Origin: Planococcus sp. CPCC 101016
GTDB lineage: Bacteria > Bacillota > Bacilli > Bacillales_A > Planococcaceae
Reading direction: 5' to 3'
NCBI RefSeq assembly: GCF_007859295.1
Contig: NZ_VOHB01000003.1
Location: forward strand, 186,001-250,000
DNA length: 64,000 nt
The notes under the pieces were generated by a model that worked only from the letters and a program-made list of their open reading frames with translations, made no database searches and was not told where the DNA came from. The translations under genes and the position numbers were made by a program. Below, in pieces: positions 1 to 8,759 of this stretch (position 1 is its first letter; each line of letters begins with the position of its first letter).

Positions 1-238
1 GATCTCCACTCAGGGTTTTTCTTCTATATATTTTCATACTCATTAATTTATAAATATACTTCTTAGCTTATAAGAATGATAAATTTTATATTTCTAACCT
101 TATTATCTTTTCATTCAGTCTCTTTGCAAAACCAGAAATAACTTAAAGCTATTTAACAATAATTTAAATTTACCTTGTAAATTGATTATTCAATCATGTA
201 TAGTCTATACAAGAATGAATAACGGAGGCCAGTCGATA

Positions 239-1570
239 ATGAATACTTTATTTCTGCTTCCCAATACCGATGAAGAAATCATAGAAACTTATGATGAAGA
301 TATTATTGTCACCACCCGAGAAGGACGCATTATCAAAGTTTCCCCACGCAGTGGAGAGCAGTATGGCGTCACACCCGAAGAACTGCTTGGAAAATCTGTC
401 TATGATTTGGAAGCGGCGGGTATCTTTTCTCCTGCTATCACCCCACTGGTGCTGAAGAAAAAGAAAAAAGTTGTTTTGCGCCAGAACACGCCATCCGGAA
501 GAAAAGTCCTGATCACAGGTATACCGCTGTTTAACGATAATGGCGATGTAGAATTTGTTGTCAGTTATTCTTACGACATGTCACAGCTGATGGTCATGAA
601 GGAATACTTGGAGAACCTGGAAACGGAAATGTCCAAAGTGAAAGGCGAGCTTGCTCATTTGCGTAATCAGCAGCTTCACGTTGAAGGATGCATCATGGAA
701 AGTCCATCATCAATCCGCGCACTCCAAACGGCCATCAAAATGGCGCAGCTGGAAGTGCCGGTCGTTATCCAAGGAGAATCCGGGACGGGTAAAACCGCCT
801 TGGCTAAGCTCATCCATTCCCGAAGCAGCCGAAGCGCTGAAGCTTTCATCGAAATCCACTGCAGCGCCATACCCGAATCGGTATTCGAAATCAGCTTTAC
901 AGGCTTGGATAATGAAGGATACATGAGTTTGGCCGCTGGAGGCACGTTGGTGCTCAATGAAGTTGATCAACTGTCTTCCGCATCACAAGCGGCTCTGTTC
1001 AAGATTCTAAAGCAGTCTCATACTGCCCGCGTCATTGCGATCACCCATACTTCAATTGAAGAGGCTGTCACTTCCGGTCATTTCAGGGAAGACCTGTTTT
1101 ATTTAGTGCATTTAGCGTCAATCGAGCTAAAGCCATTGAGAGAACGACCGGACGATTTAGGTCAATCCATCAGCCGTTTTTTAGAAGAGTTGAATGACAA
1201 CTATCACAAACAAAAAACCATTTCCGACGACTTGTACTTCCATTTGCTGCAGCTGCCCTGGAAAGGCAATTTCCGCGAGTTGCGCAATGTACTGGAACGC
1301 AGCTTTATCGAAAGCGAATCGCCGCTTATTACACTCGACGACTTGCCCATCACCTATCAACCAGATTCGGATGAACGCATCGGCCTTGAACTTGAAGGCC
1401 AGACGCTTCCGCATATTTTGGAGTCCGTCGAGAAGAAAGTGCTGTTGAATGCGCAAAAGCGCTACCGGACAACAACTGAGATGGCCAATGTCCTGGGCAT
1501 CAGCCAGCCATCGGTCGTCCGTAAACTGAAGAAGTACACAAGTACATTACCTGGGGGGAAAATTACATGA
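239..1570 (+). CDS. PAS/AAA+ (sigma-54-interaction-like) transcriptional regulator, TyrR-like
   Basis: Regulator of about 443 residues: an N-terminal PAS-like sensor (roughly residues 15-115), a short coiled linker, an AAA+ domain and a C-terminal Fis-type helix-turn-helix ending near VVRKLKKY. Walker A is intact (GESGTGKT, about 179-186). The sigma-54 contact loop is not: where GAFTGA is expected there is a shortened EISFTGL, and the Walker B acidic pair reads LNE instead of LDE. These losses resemble TyrR-class members that act on sigma-70 promoters; that is inference. An ATG with GGAGG ten bases upstream sets this start; a longer in-frame start at 182 has no ribosome site. The stop overlaps the next start (ATGA), so it probably controls the downstream transporter. 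The ligand is unknown. Confidence 0.85.
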   Translation: MNTLFLLPNTDEEIIETYDEDIIVTTREGRIIKVSPRSGEQYGVTPEELLGKSVYDLEAAGIFSPAITPLVLKKKKKVVLRQNTPSGRKVLITGIPLFNDNGDVEFVVSYSYDMSQLMVMKEYLENLETEMSKVKGELAHLRNQQLHVEGCIMESPSSIRALQTAIKMAQLEVPVVIQGESGTGKTALAKLIHSRSSRSAEAFIEIHCSAIPESVFEISFTGLDNEGYMSLAAGGTLVLNEVDQLSSASQAALFKILKQSHTARVIAITHTSIEEAVTSGHFREDLFYLVHLASIELKPLRERPDDLGQSISRFLEELNDNYHKQKTISDDLYFHLLQLPWKGNFRELRNVLERSFIESESPLITLDDLPITYQPDSDERIGLELEGQTLPHILESVEKKVLLNAQKRYRTTTEMANVLGISQPSVVRKLKKYTSTLPGGKIT

Positions 1571-2931
1571 CCATGATTCAAAGCAAGAAAAAAGCCATCG
1601 AACCGGCAGATACGTGGAAGTTTTTGATTCCATCTATTATCGGTGCTTTATTATTCCTATGCCCGATCTCCTATAATGGCGAAGTGACCATCGGAGTCGG
1701 CATCCTGGCTTCATTCTTGCTGAGCACGTTCGGCGAAGTGATTCCTGCATTCATTGTTATTCTGCTCGGCTTCTCAGCAATCGCCAGCTTAGCAGCGACT
1801 GCCATCAAACCAGCTTTCGTCCGGAACTCGCCTTTTCTTCGTGCTACATTCATCAACGGCCCGTTCGGTCTGATTGTCCGCGTGCTCGCTTTTGCATTCG
1901 GCATCATGGCTTTTTACGAAATTGGACCTGAAGCGATTGCCTCACGGAATACGGGCGGTGTTGTTCTTTATGACTTGGCACCTGTCTTGCTGACTTGGTT
2001 CTTGTTCGCCGGTATCCTGCTGCCTTTATTGGTGGAATTTGGGTTAATGGAGTTTGTCGGTACCTTGGTCAATAAAATCATGCGACCGGTCTTCACGTTG
2101 CCCGGCCGTTCCTCGATTGATGCCATGGCCTCTTGGATGGGCGCCGCGCCTGTAGGAGTACTTGTAACCATGAAGCAATACGACGAAGGTTATTACACTC
2201 AACGTGAAGCTTCCGTCATCGCTACGACCTTCTCGATTGCGTCTGTCGCTTTCAGTTTGGTCGTCGCAAATGTTGTCGGCATCGGCCATTTGTTTTTGCC
2301 GTTTTACCTGGCTGTATCGGTCGCTTGTTTGGTAGCAGCCGTCATTATGCCGCGTATTCCACCGCTGTCCCGAAAAACGGATGAGTACTACGCACCGGTC
2401 GGCAAACAAATCGATGATGCCATCCCTGAAGGCGTATCCGTGTTCAAATGGGGCTACGACGAAGCCCGCCGTAAAGCAGCCGGTGCTGCCAGTCCGAAAA
2501 GATTGGCACAGATTGGAATTGAAACTGTACTGGATATCTGGCTCGCGTTGATTCCACTTGTTATGGCTCTTGGCACAGTAGCATTGATTGTGGCGGAGTA
2601 TACGCCGCTTTTCCAAATCATCTCCTACCCGCTGATTCCCGTACTGACTTTAATGGGCTTGCCGGAAGCAGCTGCAGCAGCACCAACTTTTCTTGTTGGA
2701 TTCGCAGACATGTTCCTGCCGGCAGTTCTAGGCAGCGGCATCGAAAGCGAGTTGACCCGTTTCGTATTAGCCGGTGTTTCCTTAACGCAAATTATCTATA
2801 TGTCCGAAATCGGAATTTTGATCCTGCGTTCGAACATTCCGGTGAAATTCTGGGAGCTGGCGGTGATTTTCGTTTTGCGCACCATCATCACTTTGCCAAT
2901 TCTTGTGTTGTTTGGTCATCTATTTGTATAA
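1567..2931 (+). CDS. YjiH family transporter (nucleoside-recognition/gate domain)
   Basis: Polytopic membrane protein of 454 residues with about 10-11 hydrophobic helices. It resembles the YjiH family, whose members carry the gate motif shared with nucleoside transporters and spore maturation proteins; the region around residues 185-205 (SSIDAMASWMGAAPVG) is typical. The substrate is not known for the family. It is translationally coupled to the PAS/AAA+ regulator through a four-base overlap, which suggests regulator and permease form one substrate-responsive unit. An M20 aminoacylase-type peptidase lies 0.9 kb away on the other strand, so acylated amino acids or small peptides are possible substrates, but this is only guilt by proximity. 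A strong terminator follows directly. Confidence 0.8.
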   Translation: MTMIQSKKKAIEPADTWKFLIPSIIGALLFLCPISYNGEVTIGVGILASFLLSTFGEVIPAFIVILLGFSAIASLAATAIKPAFVRNSPFLRATFINGPFGLIVRVLAFAFGIMAFYEIGPEAIASRNTGGVVLYDLAPVLLTWFLFAGILLPLLVEFGLMEFVGTLVNKIMRPVFTLPGRSSIDAMASWMGAAPVGVLVTMKQYDEGYYTQREASVIATTFSIASVAFSLVVANVVGIGHLFLPFYLAVSVACLVAAVIMPRIPPLSRKTDEYYAPVGKQIDDAIPEGVSVFKWGYDEARRKAAGAASPKRLAQIGIETVLDIWLALIPLVMALGTVALIVAEYTPLFQIISYPLIPVLTLMGLPEAAAAAPTFLVGFADMFLPAVLGSGIESELTRFVLAGVSLTQIIYMSEIGILILRSNIPVKFWELAVIFVLRTIITLPILVLFGHLFV

Positions 2932-2977
2932 AAAAGCTCCATTCCCAGGAAGTTAAACCTGGGAGTGGAGCTTTTTG
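2931..2977 (+). terminator. Rho-independent terminator after the YjiH gene
   Basis: Stem AAAAAGCTCCA-TTCCCAGG pairs with CCTGGGA-TGGAGCTTTTT around a short loop and ends in a T run. It starts at the stop codon of the transporter gene. Confidence 0.9.
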
Positions 2978-3236
2978 TTTCTGAATGCTTACTAGTATGA
3001 AGGCGAGTCCTGCAAAATACAAAATAAAATTTCATGGCAGATTAAGAGAATATAGCATCCTTTCTTTTGACTCTATATGTTCATCAACTAATGGTTGTAA
3101 TGCTTGTCCTTAAAATCATATCAAGATGATTCGAACTCTGTCATAATGAAAAGATATATGTAGTTAAGTGAAACTCATACATGTTAGGATAGATGATTTT
3201 TCATCACTTTAGACTCAAAACTGAGGAGGCATCCGA
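2978..3236. other. Intergenic region without a gene
   Basis: Together with the terminator this makes a 305-base gap. I see no open frame with a ribosome site and no convincing promoter boxes. It presumably carries the promoter of the small membrane protein gene that follows. Confidence 0.5.
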
Positions 3237-3548
3237 ATGAACAATCCTAATCGTTTCGGAAGACCGAAACCTAATTTTAAAAGCTCCATCCGCACCCTTC
3301 CAGGTTTTCAATCGAATAACTTATGGAAGAAAGTTCTGGTGACGCCGGTTTACTTGCTGATTGCTGTGATTTTATTGGCAGGACTCTTTGGCGGCGGCAT
3401 TAGCAGCATCATCAATCTAGTTGTCTTTGCTGCAGTTATTATCGCTGTTGTCGCTCTATTTAAAGGCAGCTTGCCGCGCTTTAAAATTCCGAACCGGAAA
3501 GTTGCGGTTGTCATCCTTGTAGCCGCCCTCGCCTTAAGCTTTTTATGA
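3237..3548 (+). CDS. Small membrane protein, unknown function
   Basis: 103-residue protein with a basic, asparagine-rich N-terminus (about 30 residues) followed by three hydrophobic segments (about 33-52, 55-75 and 87-103), the last running to the C-terminus. A GAGGAGG ribosome site sits nine bases before the ATG, and a clean terminator follows, so it is very likely a real single-gene unit. I do not recognise the family. The charge pattern (basic tail, basic loop PRFKIPNRK before the last helix) predicts a cytoplasmic N-terminus. No functional inference is justified. Confidence 0.75.
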   Translation: MNNPNRFGRPKPNFKSSIRTLPGFQSNNLWKKVLVTPVYLLIAVILLAGLFGGGISSIINLVVFAAVIIAVVALFKGSLPRFKIPNRKVAVVILVAALALSFL

Positions 3549-3582
3549 ACGGGTCCGGAACCATTGTTTAAGATTCACTATT

Positions 3583-3612
3583 AAAAGCCGCATGTCGACA
3601 TGCGGCTTTTTG
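3583..3612 (+). terminator. Terminator
   Basis: Perfect palindrome AAAAGCCGCATGT / ACATGCGGCTTTT followed by more T. The T run favours rightward termination of the small membrane protein gene. The A run on the other side also lets it serve the tiny leftward gene next to it. Confidence 0.85.
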
Positions 3613-3620
3613 TTTTGCAC

Positions 3621-3719
3621 TCACTTAGCCCAGTGATGGAAGAAGAAATAGGACACAATGAGCACAATCACGATGGCGGCAAGGACGAGCATGGGCACAA
3701 AACCAAAGGTAGCTTCCAT
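3621..3719 (-). CDS. Very small single-helix membrane protein (32 aa)
   Basis: Short reading frame of 32 codons starting with MEATFGFVPM and ending FFFHHWAK. A single hydrophobic helix (about residues 7-27) makes up most of it. The ATG is preceded by a very strong ribosome site (AGGAGGAGG, about six bases upstream), which is the main reason to call it. It shares the palindromic terminator at 3583-3612 with the convergent gene. Single-helix proteins of this size are common in Bacillota as membrane-stress or complex-accessory peptides. I cannot assign a family. Confidence 0.6.
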   Translation of the reverse strand: MEATFGFVPMLVLAAIVIVLIVSYFFFHHWAK

Positions 3720-3816
3720 TTGAACTCCTCCTCCTCTTACCCTTATCATACTCCGATTTGATTAAAAACAAAACAAAGAATACTGATTATTTCGTTAATT
3801 TAGTTTATTGACAAGC

Positions 3817-4944
3817 TTACTCGAGCTGTTCAAATGTATGTTGTACTGTACGAGCCAAAATCTCGATGCCAGTAAGCAGGCTATCCCTGTTAAAGGTCAT
3901 CGCTGGATGGTGAAGGCCCGGTGCCAAATCACAGCCTAGCCCTAGCATTGTCGCTTTTACCGACGGACGCTTCAATGTATAGTAATGAAAATCTTCCCCG
4001 CCAGGTGTGACAATCGGCGGCACGAGAAATTCTTCTCCTACTGTTTCTTCGATGGCTTTTGCCATGAATGACACGGCTGTATCATCCACTTCCGCAGCTG
4101 CAATCTCTGCCGTTGTTTCGTATGTAATGCCGACTCCCGCCAGTTCCGCAACCGACTCGATCGCGTTTGAGACGTGTGCAAATAGAACATCCATCGCTTC
4201 GTTGGTTTGCGCACGGACATCGATGCTGAAAACGGCCGTTCCTGGAATGATATTGGCCGATTCTCCGCCCGCTTGGAACATCGTCATTTTTGCCGAATGC
4301 GGAATCATCGGATTGACATGGATAGAGCGAATAGCGTGCACCAGCTGCGCCATCACTTCAATCGCATTCTGCCCCTCATGAGGACGGGCTCCGTGTGCAT
4401 CAGTTCCTTGAATGTTTCCCCGGATCATTTTTGCTGATCCGTGCAGGATAGCTGCCGACGCATAGCCATTGCCGAATTCCTGAATTGGCCGGAGATGGAC
4501 TCCGTACAGATAGTCAATATCATCTACTACGCCTTTATCGACGAACGACAAGGCGCCAGTCCCTTTTTCTTCTGCTGGCTGAAAAATCACTTTCAAGGAT
4601 CCTTTTTTCGGAATTCCCATTTTTTTTAAGACCAGTAAAGTTCCGACTGCCAACGTCATATGCGCATCGTGGCCGCAAGAATGATTGGCTTTATACTCCC
4701 CGTCCACTTCCTGCCACAAGGCATCGATGTCGGCGCGCAAGCCCACGCATGGCCGACCACTTCCAACAGTAACGACAAGACCTGTTGAATCTTCAAATGC
4801 CTCTACTTGAAATCCTTCCGCTTCTAAAAACTCTTTCAAGTAACGGGTGGTTTCAACTTCCTGCCAACTGATTTCGGGATGAGTGTGTAAATGTTCAAAG
4901 ACCTTTTCCACCACCGGTTTTACTTCGTGCATCATCGCTTTCAT
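3817..4944 (-). CDS. M20 family metallopeptidase/aminoacylase (AmhX-like amidohydrolase)
   Basis: 375-residue cytosolic M20/M40 zinc hydrolase. N-terminal HTHPEISWQE, the metal-binding NHSCGHDAHM (about residues 88-97), QPAEE with the general-base Glu pair, the dimerisation-domain motif AHGARPHEGQNA, and a C-terminal GGEDFHYY metal ligand region are all present, so the enzyme should be active. The overall pattern is closest to what I know of the Bacillus AmhX / M20 aminoacylase group, which removes acyl groups from amino acids or amino-acid conjugates. The ATG has AAAGGGGG nine bases upstream. It is a single leftward gene; its terminator is not obvious. The precise substrate is unknown. Confidence 0.85.
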   Translation of the reverse strand: MKAMMHEVKPVVEKVFEHLHTHPEISWQEVETTRYLKEFLEAEGFQVEAFEDSTGLVVTVGSGRPCVGLRADIDALWQEVDGEYKANHSCGHDAHMTLAVGTLLVLKKMGIPKKGSLKVIFQPAEEKGTGALSFVDKGVVDDIDYLYGVHLRPIQEFGNGYASAAILHGSAKMIRGNIQGTDAHGARPHEGQNAIEVMAQLVHAIRSIHVNPMIPHSAKMTMFQAGGESANIIPGTAVFSIDVRAQTNEAMDVLFAHVSNAIESVAELAGVGITYETTAEIAAAEVDDTAVSFMAKAIEETVGEEFLVPPIVTPGGEDFHYYTLKRPSVKATMLGLGCDLAPGLHHPAMTFNRDSLLTGIEILARTVQHTFEQLE

Positions 4945-5153
4945 CTTATCCAGCCCCCTTTATAATGAGTATTCACTGCTTTCTCGATGGCATCACACTC
5001 GTGTTGATGCCATTTAAAATTATCATACGATTCAGATATATTCAATGCAGTGGGTCGGTTAAGTTAGTCATCAATTTTACTTGAGGAAGTTAAGTATAGA
5101 AACAATTGCAGAAATTTTAAGTAAAGAAAGTTAAAATGGCTTTTGTTAACTAA

Positions 5154-5417
5154 TCATATATTCATCTTCATACAAAATTTTTTAGAGGCTCTCGTCTTTT
5201 TGTATAGAGCAGAATGCTTTTTATAAATTATCCACGTAAAAAGCGATAACGAGAATATAAAGCAGGTTGTCATACTATTACCAACCATGCTTTCCGTTTC
5301 GTTGTTGTATAAATCGACAATTAAATGCGTAAAAGAACCGAAAAAAACAATGGTATATAAGATCGGAATGTATTTTCGGGGTTTAACTGAATGTGTAGCC
5401 TGCCCTTTTTGAAACAT
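5154..5417 (-). CDS. Small membrane protein, unknown function
   Basis: 87-residue protein with two hydrophobic segments (about 18-36 and 46-64) separated by a short polar loop rich in N, E and S, and a strongly basic C-terminus (KKTRASKKFCMK). AAAGGAG sits nine bases before the ATG. The local sequence is AT-rich. It lies just downstream of another small membrane protein gene on the same strand. I do not recognise the family. Confidence 0.6.
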   Translation of the reverse strand: MFQKGQATHSVKPRKYIPILYTIVFFGSFTHLIVDLYNNETESMVGNSMTTCFIFSLSLFTWIIYKKHSALYKKTRASKKFCMKMNI

Positions 5418-5503
5418 TATGATCTCCTTTACATCATAAAAAACCAGCCTATCAATAAGACTATTTTTCCTGAAAGAAATTTTATAATTAAACGTATGGT
5501 TAT

Positions 5504-5818
5504 TTAATAGCTTGCTGGATTAAGTTGAAGATAAAAAACCATTAACAGGCTAAACAATGCGATAAGGCACAATAGGATAAAAACTGCTTTTCTTACAATC
5601 TCGCTTGTAAAATACAGATTCAACAATACAAAATAAACTACACTGCTGATTAAAATAAAGAGTAGAAATTCAGTCACTTCTTCGATTTTATGAGTGAAAA
5701 TTGAAAGCAGCAATCCTAAAAAAAGAAAAGCACCATATGTATTCAGCACGAACCTTAAAGAAATTTCTCTGAATTTACCAGAGTTCTTCTTTAGTAATGA
5801 TTCCGAATGGGAGTCCAT
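5504..5818 (-). CDS. Small membrane protein, unknown function
   Basis: About 104 residues starting MDSHSESLLK. The start is set by AGAGGAGAGG nine bases upstream; a longer frame from 5881 has no such site. After a polar, basic N-terminus there are three hydrophobic segments covering about residues 25-97 of the shorter protein. It precedes the 87-residue membrane protein gene on the same strand with an 86-base gap, so the two may be co-transcribed. No family recognised. Confidence 0.6.
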   Translation of the reverse strand: MDSHSESLLKKNSGKFREISLRFVLNTYGAFLFLGLLLSIFTHKIEEVTEFLLFILISSVVYFVLLNLYFTSEIVRKAVFILLCLIALFSLLMVFYLQLNPASY

Positions 5819-5946
5819 TCCGCTACCTCTCCTCTTACCGTATTTAAATACTTTACGTACAGAAGGATGAGATAGTTTCAAAAGCCATACCTGCTCTCTT
5901 TATCCTATTCCAAACCCAAAACGATAGACAACAAATAAAGTAGAAT

Positions 5947-5984
5947 TTAAAAAACATGAGTCCGGTAAAATACCGAACTCATGT
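5947..5984 (-). terminator. Leftward terminator
   Basis: Read on the minus strand: ACATGAGTTCGGTA, loop TTT, TACCGGACTCATGT, then TTTTTT. It lies 65 bases past the stop of the YndM-like gene and would end that transcript. Confidence 0.8.
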
Positions 5985-6048
5985 GCAGCAAATTTATTAA
6001 TATTTCAGCCTAAATTTTTGGGGTCAGTTCATTTAAGAGCTTTATAAA

Positions 6049-6483
6049 TCATCGAGTTGTAGTAGTTGTGTGGTCGTGCTTTTCAGGGAATACATTGCGG
6101 TCGAGGTACTTGTGGAAGAACCATTCTCCTGCCCCAATTACCAACGCAGAGATGATCGCAGCTTGCATCAGGTCCTGGGTGTCAGCAAACAAGGCTTCGC
6201 CCATCAGCCATATCACCAAGAAGGCCGTTACAATATCGCCCACTGTCGCAATGGCATTGCGTTTTGTGTGATCGGAGTTGTTATCGTTTGCCCGGTTATG
6301 GTTCGAACGGTCTCCGGTTTTACGGAAAATCAATAGATCCCCCAATACATAGGCCACTAATGTCAAAACCAAGCTGATCAATAGCGTATCACCGAACTCT
6401 ACATCATAAATCCCTGTCAGGATAATCAAAAGAACAGCGGCAATCATAACAAATTTGATAATAAGAGCTTTTACATGATTCAA
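6049..6483 (-). CDS. YndM family membrane protein (DUF2512)
   Basis: 144-residue protein that I recognise as the YndM/DUF2512 family of Bacillota: four hydrophobic helices (about 7-25, 30-50, 82-97 and 107-122), a polar loop of N, H, R, D after helix two, and a C-terminal tail rich in His and Thr. The start codon is TTG, eight bases behind a strong AAGGAGG site, and the sequence MNHVKALIIKF fits the family's usual N-terminus. The function is unknown. A possible SigB-type promoter lies upstream. Confidence 0.8.
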   Translation of the reverse strand: MNHVKALIIKFVMIAAVLLIILTGIYDVEFGDTLLISLVLTLVAYVLGDLLIFRKTGDRSNHNRANDNNSDHTKRNAIATVGDIVTAFLVIWLMGEALFADTQDLMQAAIISALVIGAGEWFFHKYLDRNVFPEKHDHTTTTTR

Positions 6484-6525
6484 GATATTCTCCTCCTTTG
6501 TTTAATTTTTAGGTTCAAATTACAT

Positions 6526-6550
6526 ATACCCAACTGTTTTCAAAGCTAAC
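6526..6550 (-). promoter_or_regulatory. Possible SigB-type promoter before the YndM gene
   Basis: On the minus strand GTTAGC, 13 bases, then GGGTAT. The -10 matches the SigB consensus exactly; the -35 matches only its first three bases. It lies 43-67 bases before the start codon. Suggestive only. Confidence 0.3.
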
Positions 6551-6610
6551 CCTCTCCCATAATTTTTTTGTTATATCGAAGAGTGAATTTTTTTGAAAAG
6601 TATAATTCCA

Positions 6611-6657
6611 AAAATGAAAAGGGAGAAAATATGCCGTTCTCAGCCTCTTCTCTCCCC
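6611..6657 (-). terminator. Leftward terminator after the MATE gene
   Basis: Minus strand GGGAGAGAA pairs with TTTTCTCCC and is followed by TTTTCATTTTT. It is a moderate hairpin with a long loop, 55 bases past the MATE stop codon. Confidence 0.5.
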
Positions 6658-6711
6658 CTCTATTCAATCTATTTATGATAATTATTAATATATTGACTTA
6701 TCTAGTATCCT

Positions 6712-8049
6712 TCATAAAATTGGCTTTCCCCATATTTTCTGATAGTAAAAGATCGACAGCAGGACTAAGCATTCGGAAACCGGAATGGCGAGCCACGCCC
6801 CGGTCACACCAAAAGCAATCGGAAGAATACTAAGCAAAATCAACAGCAAGAGTATTTCCCTGGAGGCAGTAATCCAAATTGCCATCCGGATTTTCCCAGT
6901 TGATTGATAGTAGGTCATCATGACAAAATTGATGCCCATGAATAAGTAGGCGATGAAAAACAAACGGATACCTGGAATGGCCAGATCGATGACCGATTCC
7001 GGAAAATCGCCAAACAGACTGACGATAGAAGCAGAAAATAATTGTCCTATTAGGAAAAAGACACCTCCCGCAATAAGCACCGTACTGATTGCTAATTGCA
7101 AAGTCTTCTTCATTTTTTCTTTATCTTCCGAACCGCTGTAATAACTGACGAGCGGTTGAATGGCAGAACCCATCCCCAAGAATGCCAAAAGCATGACGCT
7201 GTGCACATAATTTAGAACCGCAAATGCAGAAACGCCATTTGTACCAGCCAAGCGTTCAAATACTACGTTATGTGAAACGGTGAAAACAGAAATTCCCACT
7301 TCAGATAAAAAGCTAGGAAACCCAATTATTACGATTAAAAATAGAAGCTTTCGATCAAATTTAAAGCGAACAAATCGCAAGTTATTCGTTTTCTTTAAAA
7401 AATGAGTGGCTAATATCAAGGTCCCAACAAACGCTGCAATAAGGGTCGCCGCAGCCGCTCCCTTCACCCCGAAATTGAACATAAACAGAAACATGAAATT
7501 CAAGGCGATGTTCAATACGGCTGTAACAATCAAGGCAACCATCGACAAGTTTGGACTGCCATCATTCCTGACCATAATACTGAGCGTGTTTTCAATCGTG
7601 TAAATAAACCCAAATAATAAGATCAAATATAAATAATTAGCGACATATGGATAAGTATCGGCATTCGCACCGAGCAGATAAGCAAGCTCGGTGCGGAACG
7701 GAAACGCGACAAGTCCGATAAGAAGTGTAACGATAAAAATCGTAGCAATGGCATGCGAAAATACGGTGTGTGCCTCATCTGTCCGCTTTGCGCCCATCAA
7801 TGAAGAAAAACGCGTAGCCGCCCCGACACCAATCCATAATGACACGGCGACAAAAAGCGTGTAAACAGGTGAGGCAATTCCGATTCCCCCAAGCGCAACC
7901 GATCCCAAGCGATTTCCGACCATAATTCCATCAGCCACGATATTAACGGCCATAAGCAGCATTCCAATTGTTGAGGGAATCAAGTATCGAGCAAATGATT
8001 TTCCAACTGATTCTGTATCTAAACGATTGATTGTAGATTGTTTTTCCAT
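6712..8049 (-). CDS. MATE family multidrug efflux transporter
   Basis: 445-residue integral membrane protein with the twelve-helix, two-bundle layout of the MATE superfamily. Typical features are the N-terminal IPSTIGMLLMAVNIVADGIMVG segment and its second-half counterpart, with positions such as ENTLSIMVRNDGSP and GMGSAIQPLVSYYSG. MATE proteins extrude cationic drugs or metabolites using a Na+ or H+ gradient. It lies 109 bases downstream of a TetR-type regulator on the same strand, the usual arrangement for a drug-inducible pump, and a palindrome between the two genes could be the operator. Start ATG with AAAGGA eleven bases upstream. The substrate cannot be predicted. Confidence 0.9.
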   Translation of the reverse strand: MEKQSTINRLDTESVGKSFARYLIPSTIGMLLMAVNIVADGIMVGNRLGSVALGGIGIASPVYTLFVAVSLWIGVGAATRFSSLMGAKRTDEAHTVFSHAIATIFIVTLLIGLVAFPFRTELAYLLGANADTYPYVANYLYLILLFGFIYTIENTLSIMVRNDGSPNLSMVALIVTAVLNIALNFMFLFMFNFGVKGAAAATLIAAFVGTLILATHFLKKTNNLRFVRFKFDRKLLFLIVIIGFPSFLSEVGISVFTVSHNVVFERLAGTNGVSAFAVLNYVHSVMLLAFLGMGSAIQPLVSYYSGSEDKEKMKKTLQLAISTVLIAGGVFFLIGQLFSASIVSLFGDFPESVIDLAIPGIRLFFIAYLFMGINFVMMTYYQSTGKIRMAIWITASREILLLLILLSILPIAFGVTGAWLAIPVSECLVLLSIFYYQKIWGKPIL

Positions 8050-8084
8050 AATGCATAATCCTTTCTTCTCCCACTAAAACTTTA

Positions 8085-8099
8085 AAACTATTTTAGTTT
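8085..8099. promoter_or_regulatory. Candidate TetR operator before the MATE gene
   Basis: Perfect dyad AAACTA-TTT-TAGTTT, 36 bases upstream of the MATE start. It shares the half-site TAGTTTT with the dyad upstream of the regulator gene itself. Confidence 0.4.
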
Positions 8100-8158
8100 A
8101 TTAAGTTTTCTAACCTTATAAGAAATACTGGCCGATTAGCAGCCAGCAGGTTTTTTCT

Positions 8159-8713
8159 CTATTCTTCTTTTATTAAGCCATATAAAAGCAATTCAGTGAT
8201 TGATTCCATCGCTTCTTTTACCGAAATGCTGTGATCGGAAAAGAACTTTTGGTCGAGCGTAATATTAATTGCATCTATAATCAGTTTCATCAATAAATCA
8301 ATATTTTGTTTTTTGACGAGCCCACTTTCCATTCCTTTCTCGAGGAGATTTTTCAATTCATCCCACTGGTGCAATTCCCGGTCAACGCGTTCCCATTGTT
8401 TAAAATAATAACGTTTCAGCTGTTCCAGTATGCGTAAATCAAAGAATTCATTGTATTGAGGCATGATGCTGATCGTTTGTTGAATCTTCTCTTTTAAACT
8501 AAGCATCTCATCTTCGGAAATTTGGCGAGAACGTTTTTCCAGTTCTTCCAAGGTTAAATCAATAATGGATTCCAGTATTTCCAGCTTGGATGAAAAATTT
8601 TCATAAAGCGTCCGTTTACTGATTCCCAATCGCTTGGCCAAATCATCCATCGTAAATTTGATTCCATTTGTCCGGGTCTCTTCTATAAAAGCTTGTATGA
8701 TTCGTGATTTCAC
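8159..8713 (-). CDS. TetR/AcrR family transcriptional regulator
   Basis: 184-residue regulator. The N-terminal TetR DNA-binding domain (about residues 1-47) carries FTMDDLAKRLGISKRTLYENFSSK, a textbook TetR helix-turn-helix; the remainder is an all-helical ligand domain. A GTG with AGGAGGTGG six bases upstream gives this start; the longer frame from 8737 lacks a ribosome site. It is encoded directly upstream of a MATE exporter on the same strand and probably represses it and itself. Palindromes with related half-sites occur before both genes. Confidence 0.88.
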   Translation of the reverse strand: MKSRIIQAFIEETRTNGIKFTMDDLAKRLGISKRTLYENFSSKLEILESIIDLTLEELEKRSRQISEDEMLSLKEKIQQTISIMPQYNEFFDLRILEQLKRYYFKQWERVDRELHQWDELKNLLEKGMESGLVKKQNIDLLMKLIIDAINITLDQKFFSDHSISVKEAMESITELLLYGLIKEE

Positions 8714-8745
8714 TAAAATCCACCTCCTAAAAACCAATAATACAT

Positions 8746-8759
8746 TAATAGTTTTATTA
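8746..8759. promoter_or_regulatory. Candidate autoregulatory TetR operator
   Basis: Perfect dyad TAATA-GTTT-TATTA, 33 bases upstream of the TetR GTG start, sharing TAGTTTT with the dyad at 8085-8099. The region is AT-rich, so chance is possible. Confidence 0.3.

Noticed and set aside
121-238. Sigma-54 (-24/-12) promoter before the AAA+ regulator
   Set aside because: No TGGCA-N7-TTGC-like spacing could be found.
2044-2616. 190-codon frame opposite the YjiH transporter
   Set aside because: Antisense shadow; composition is that of a complemented membrane-protein gene.
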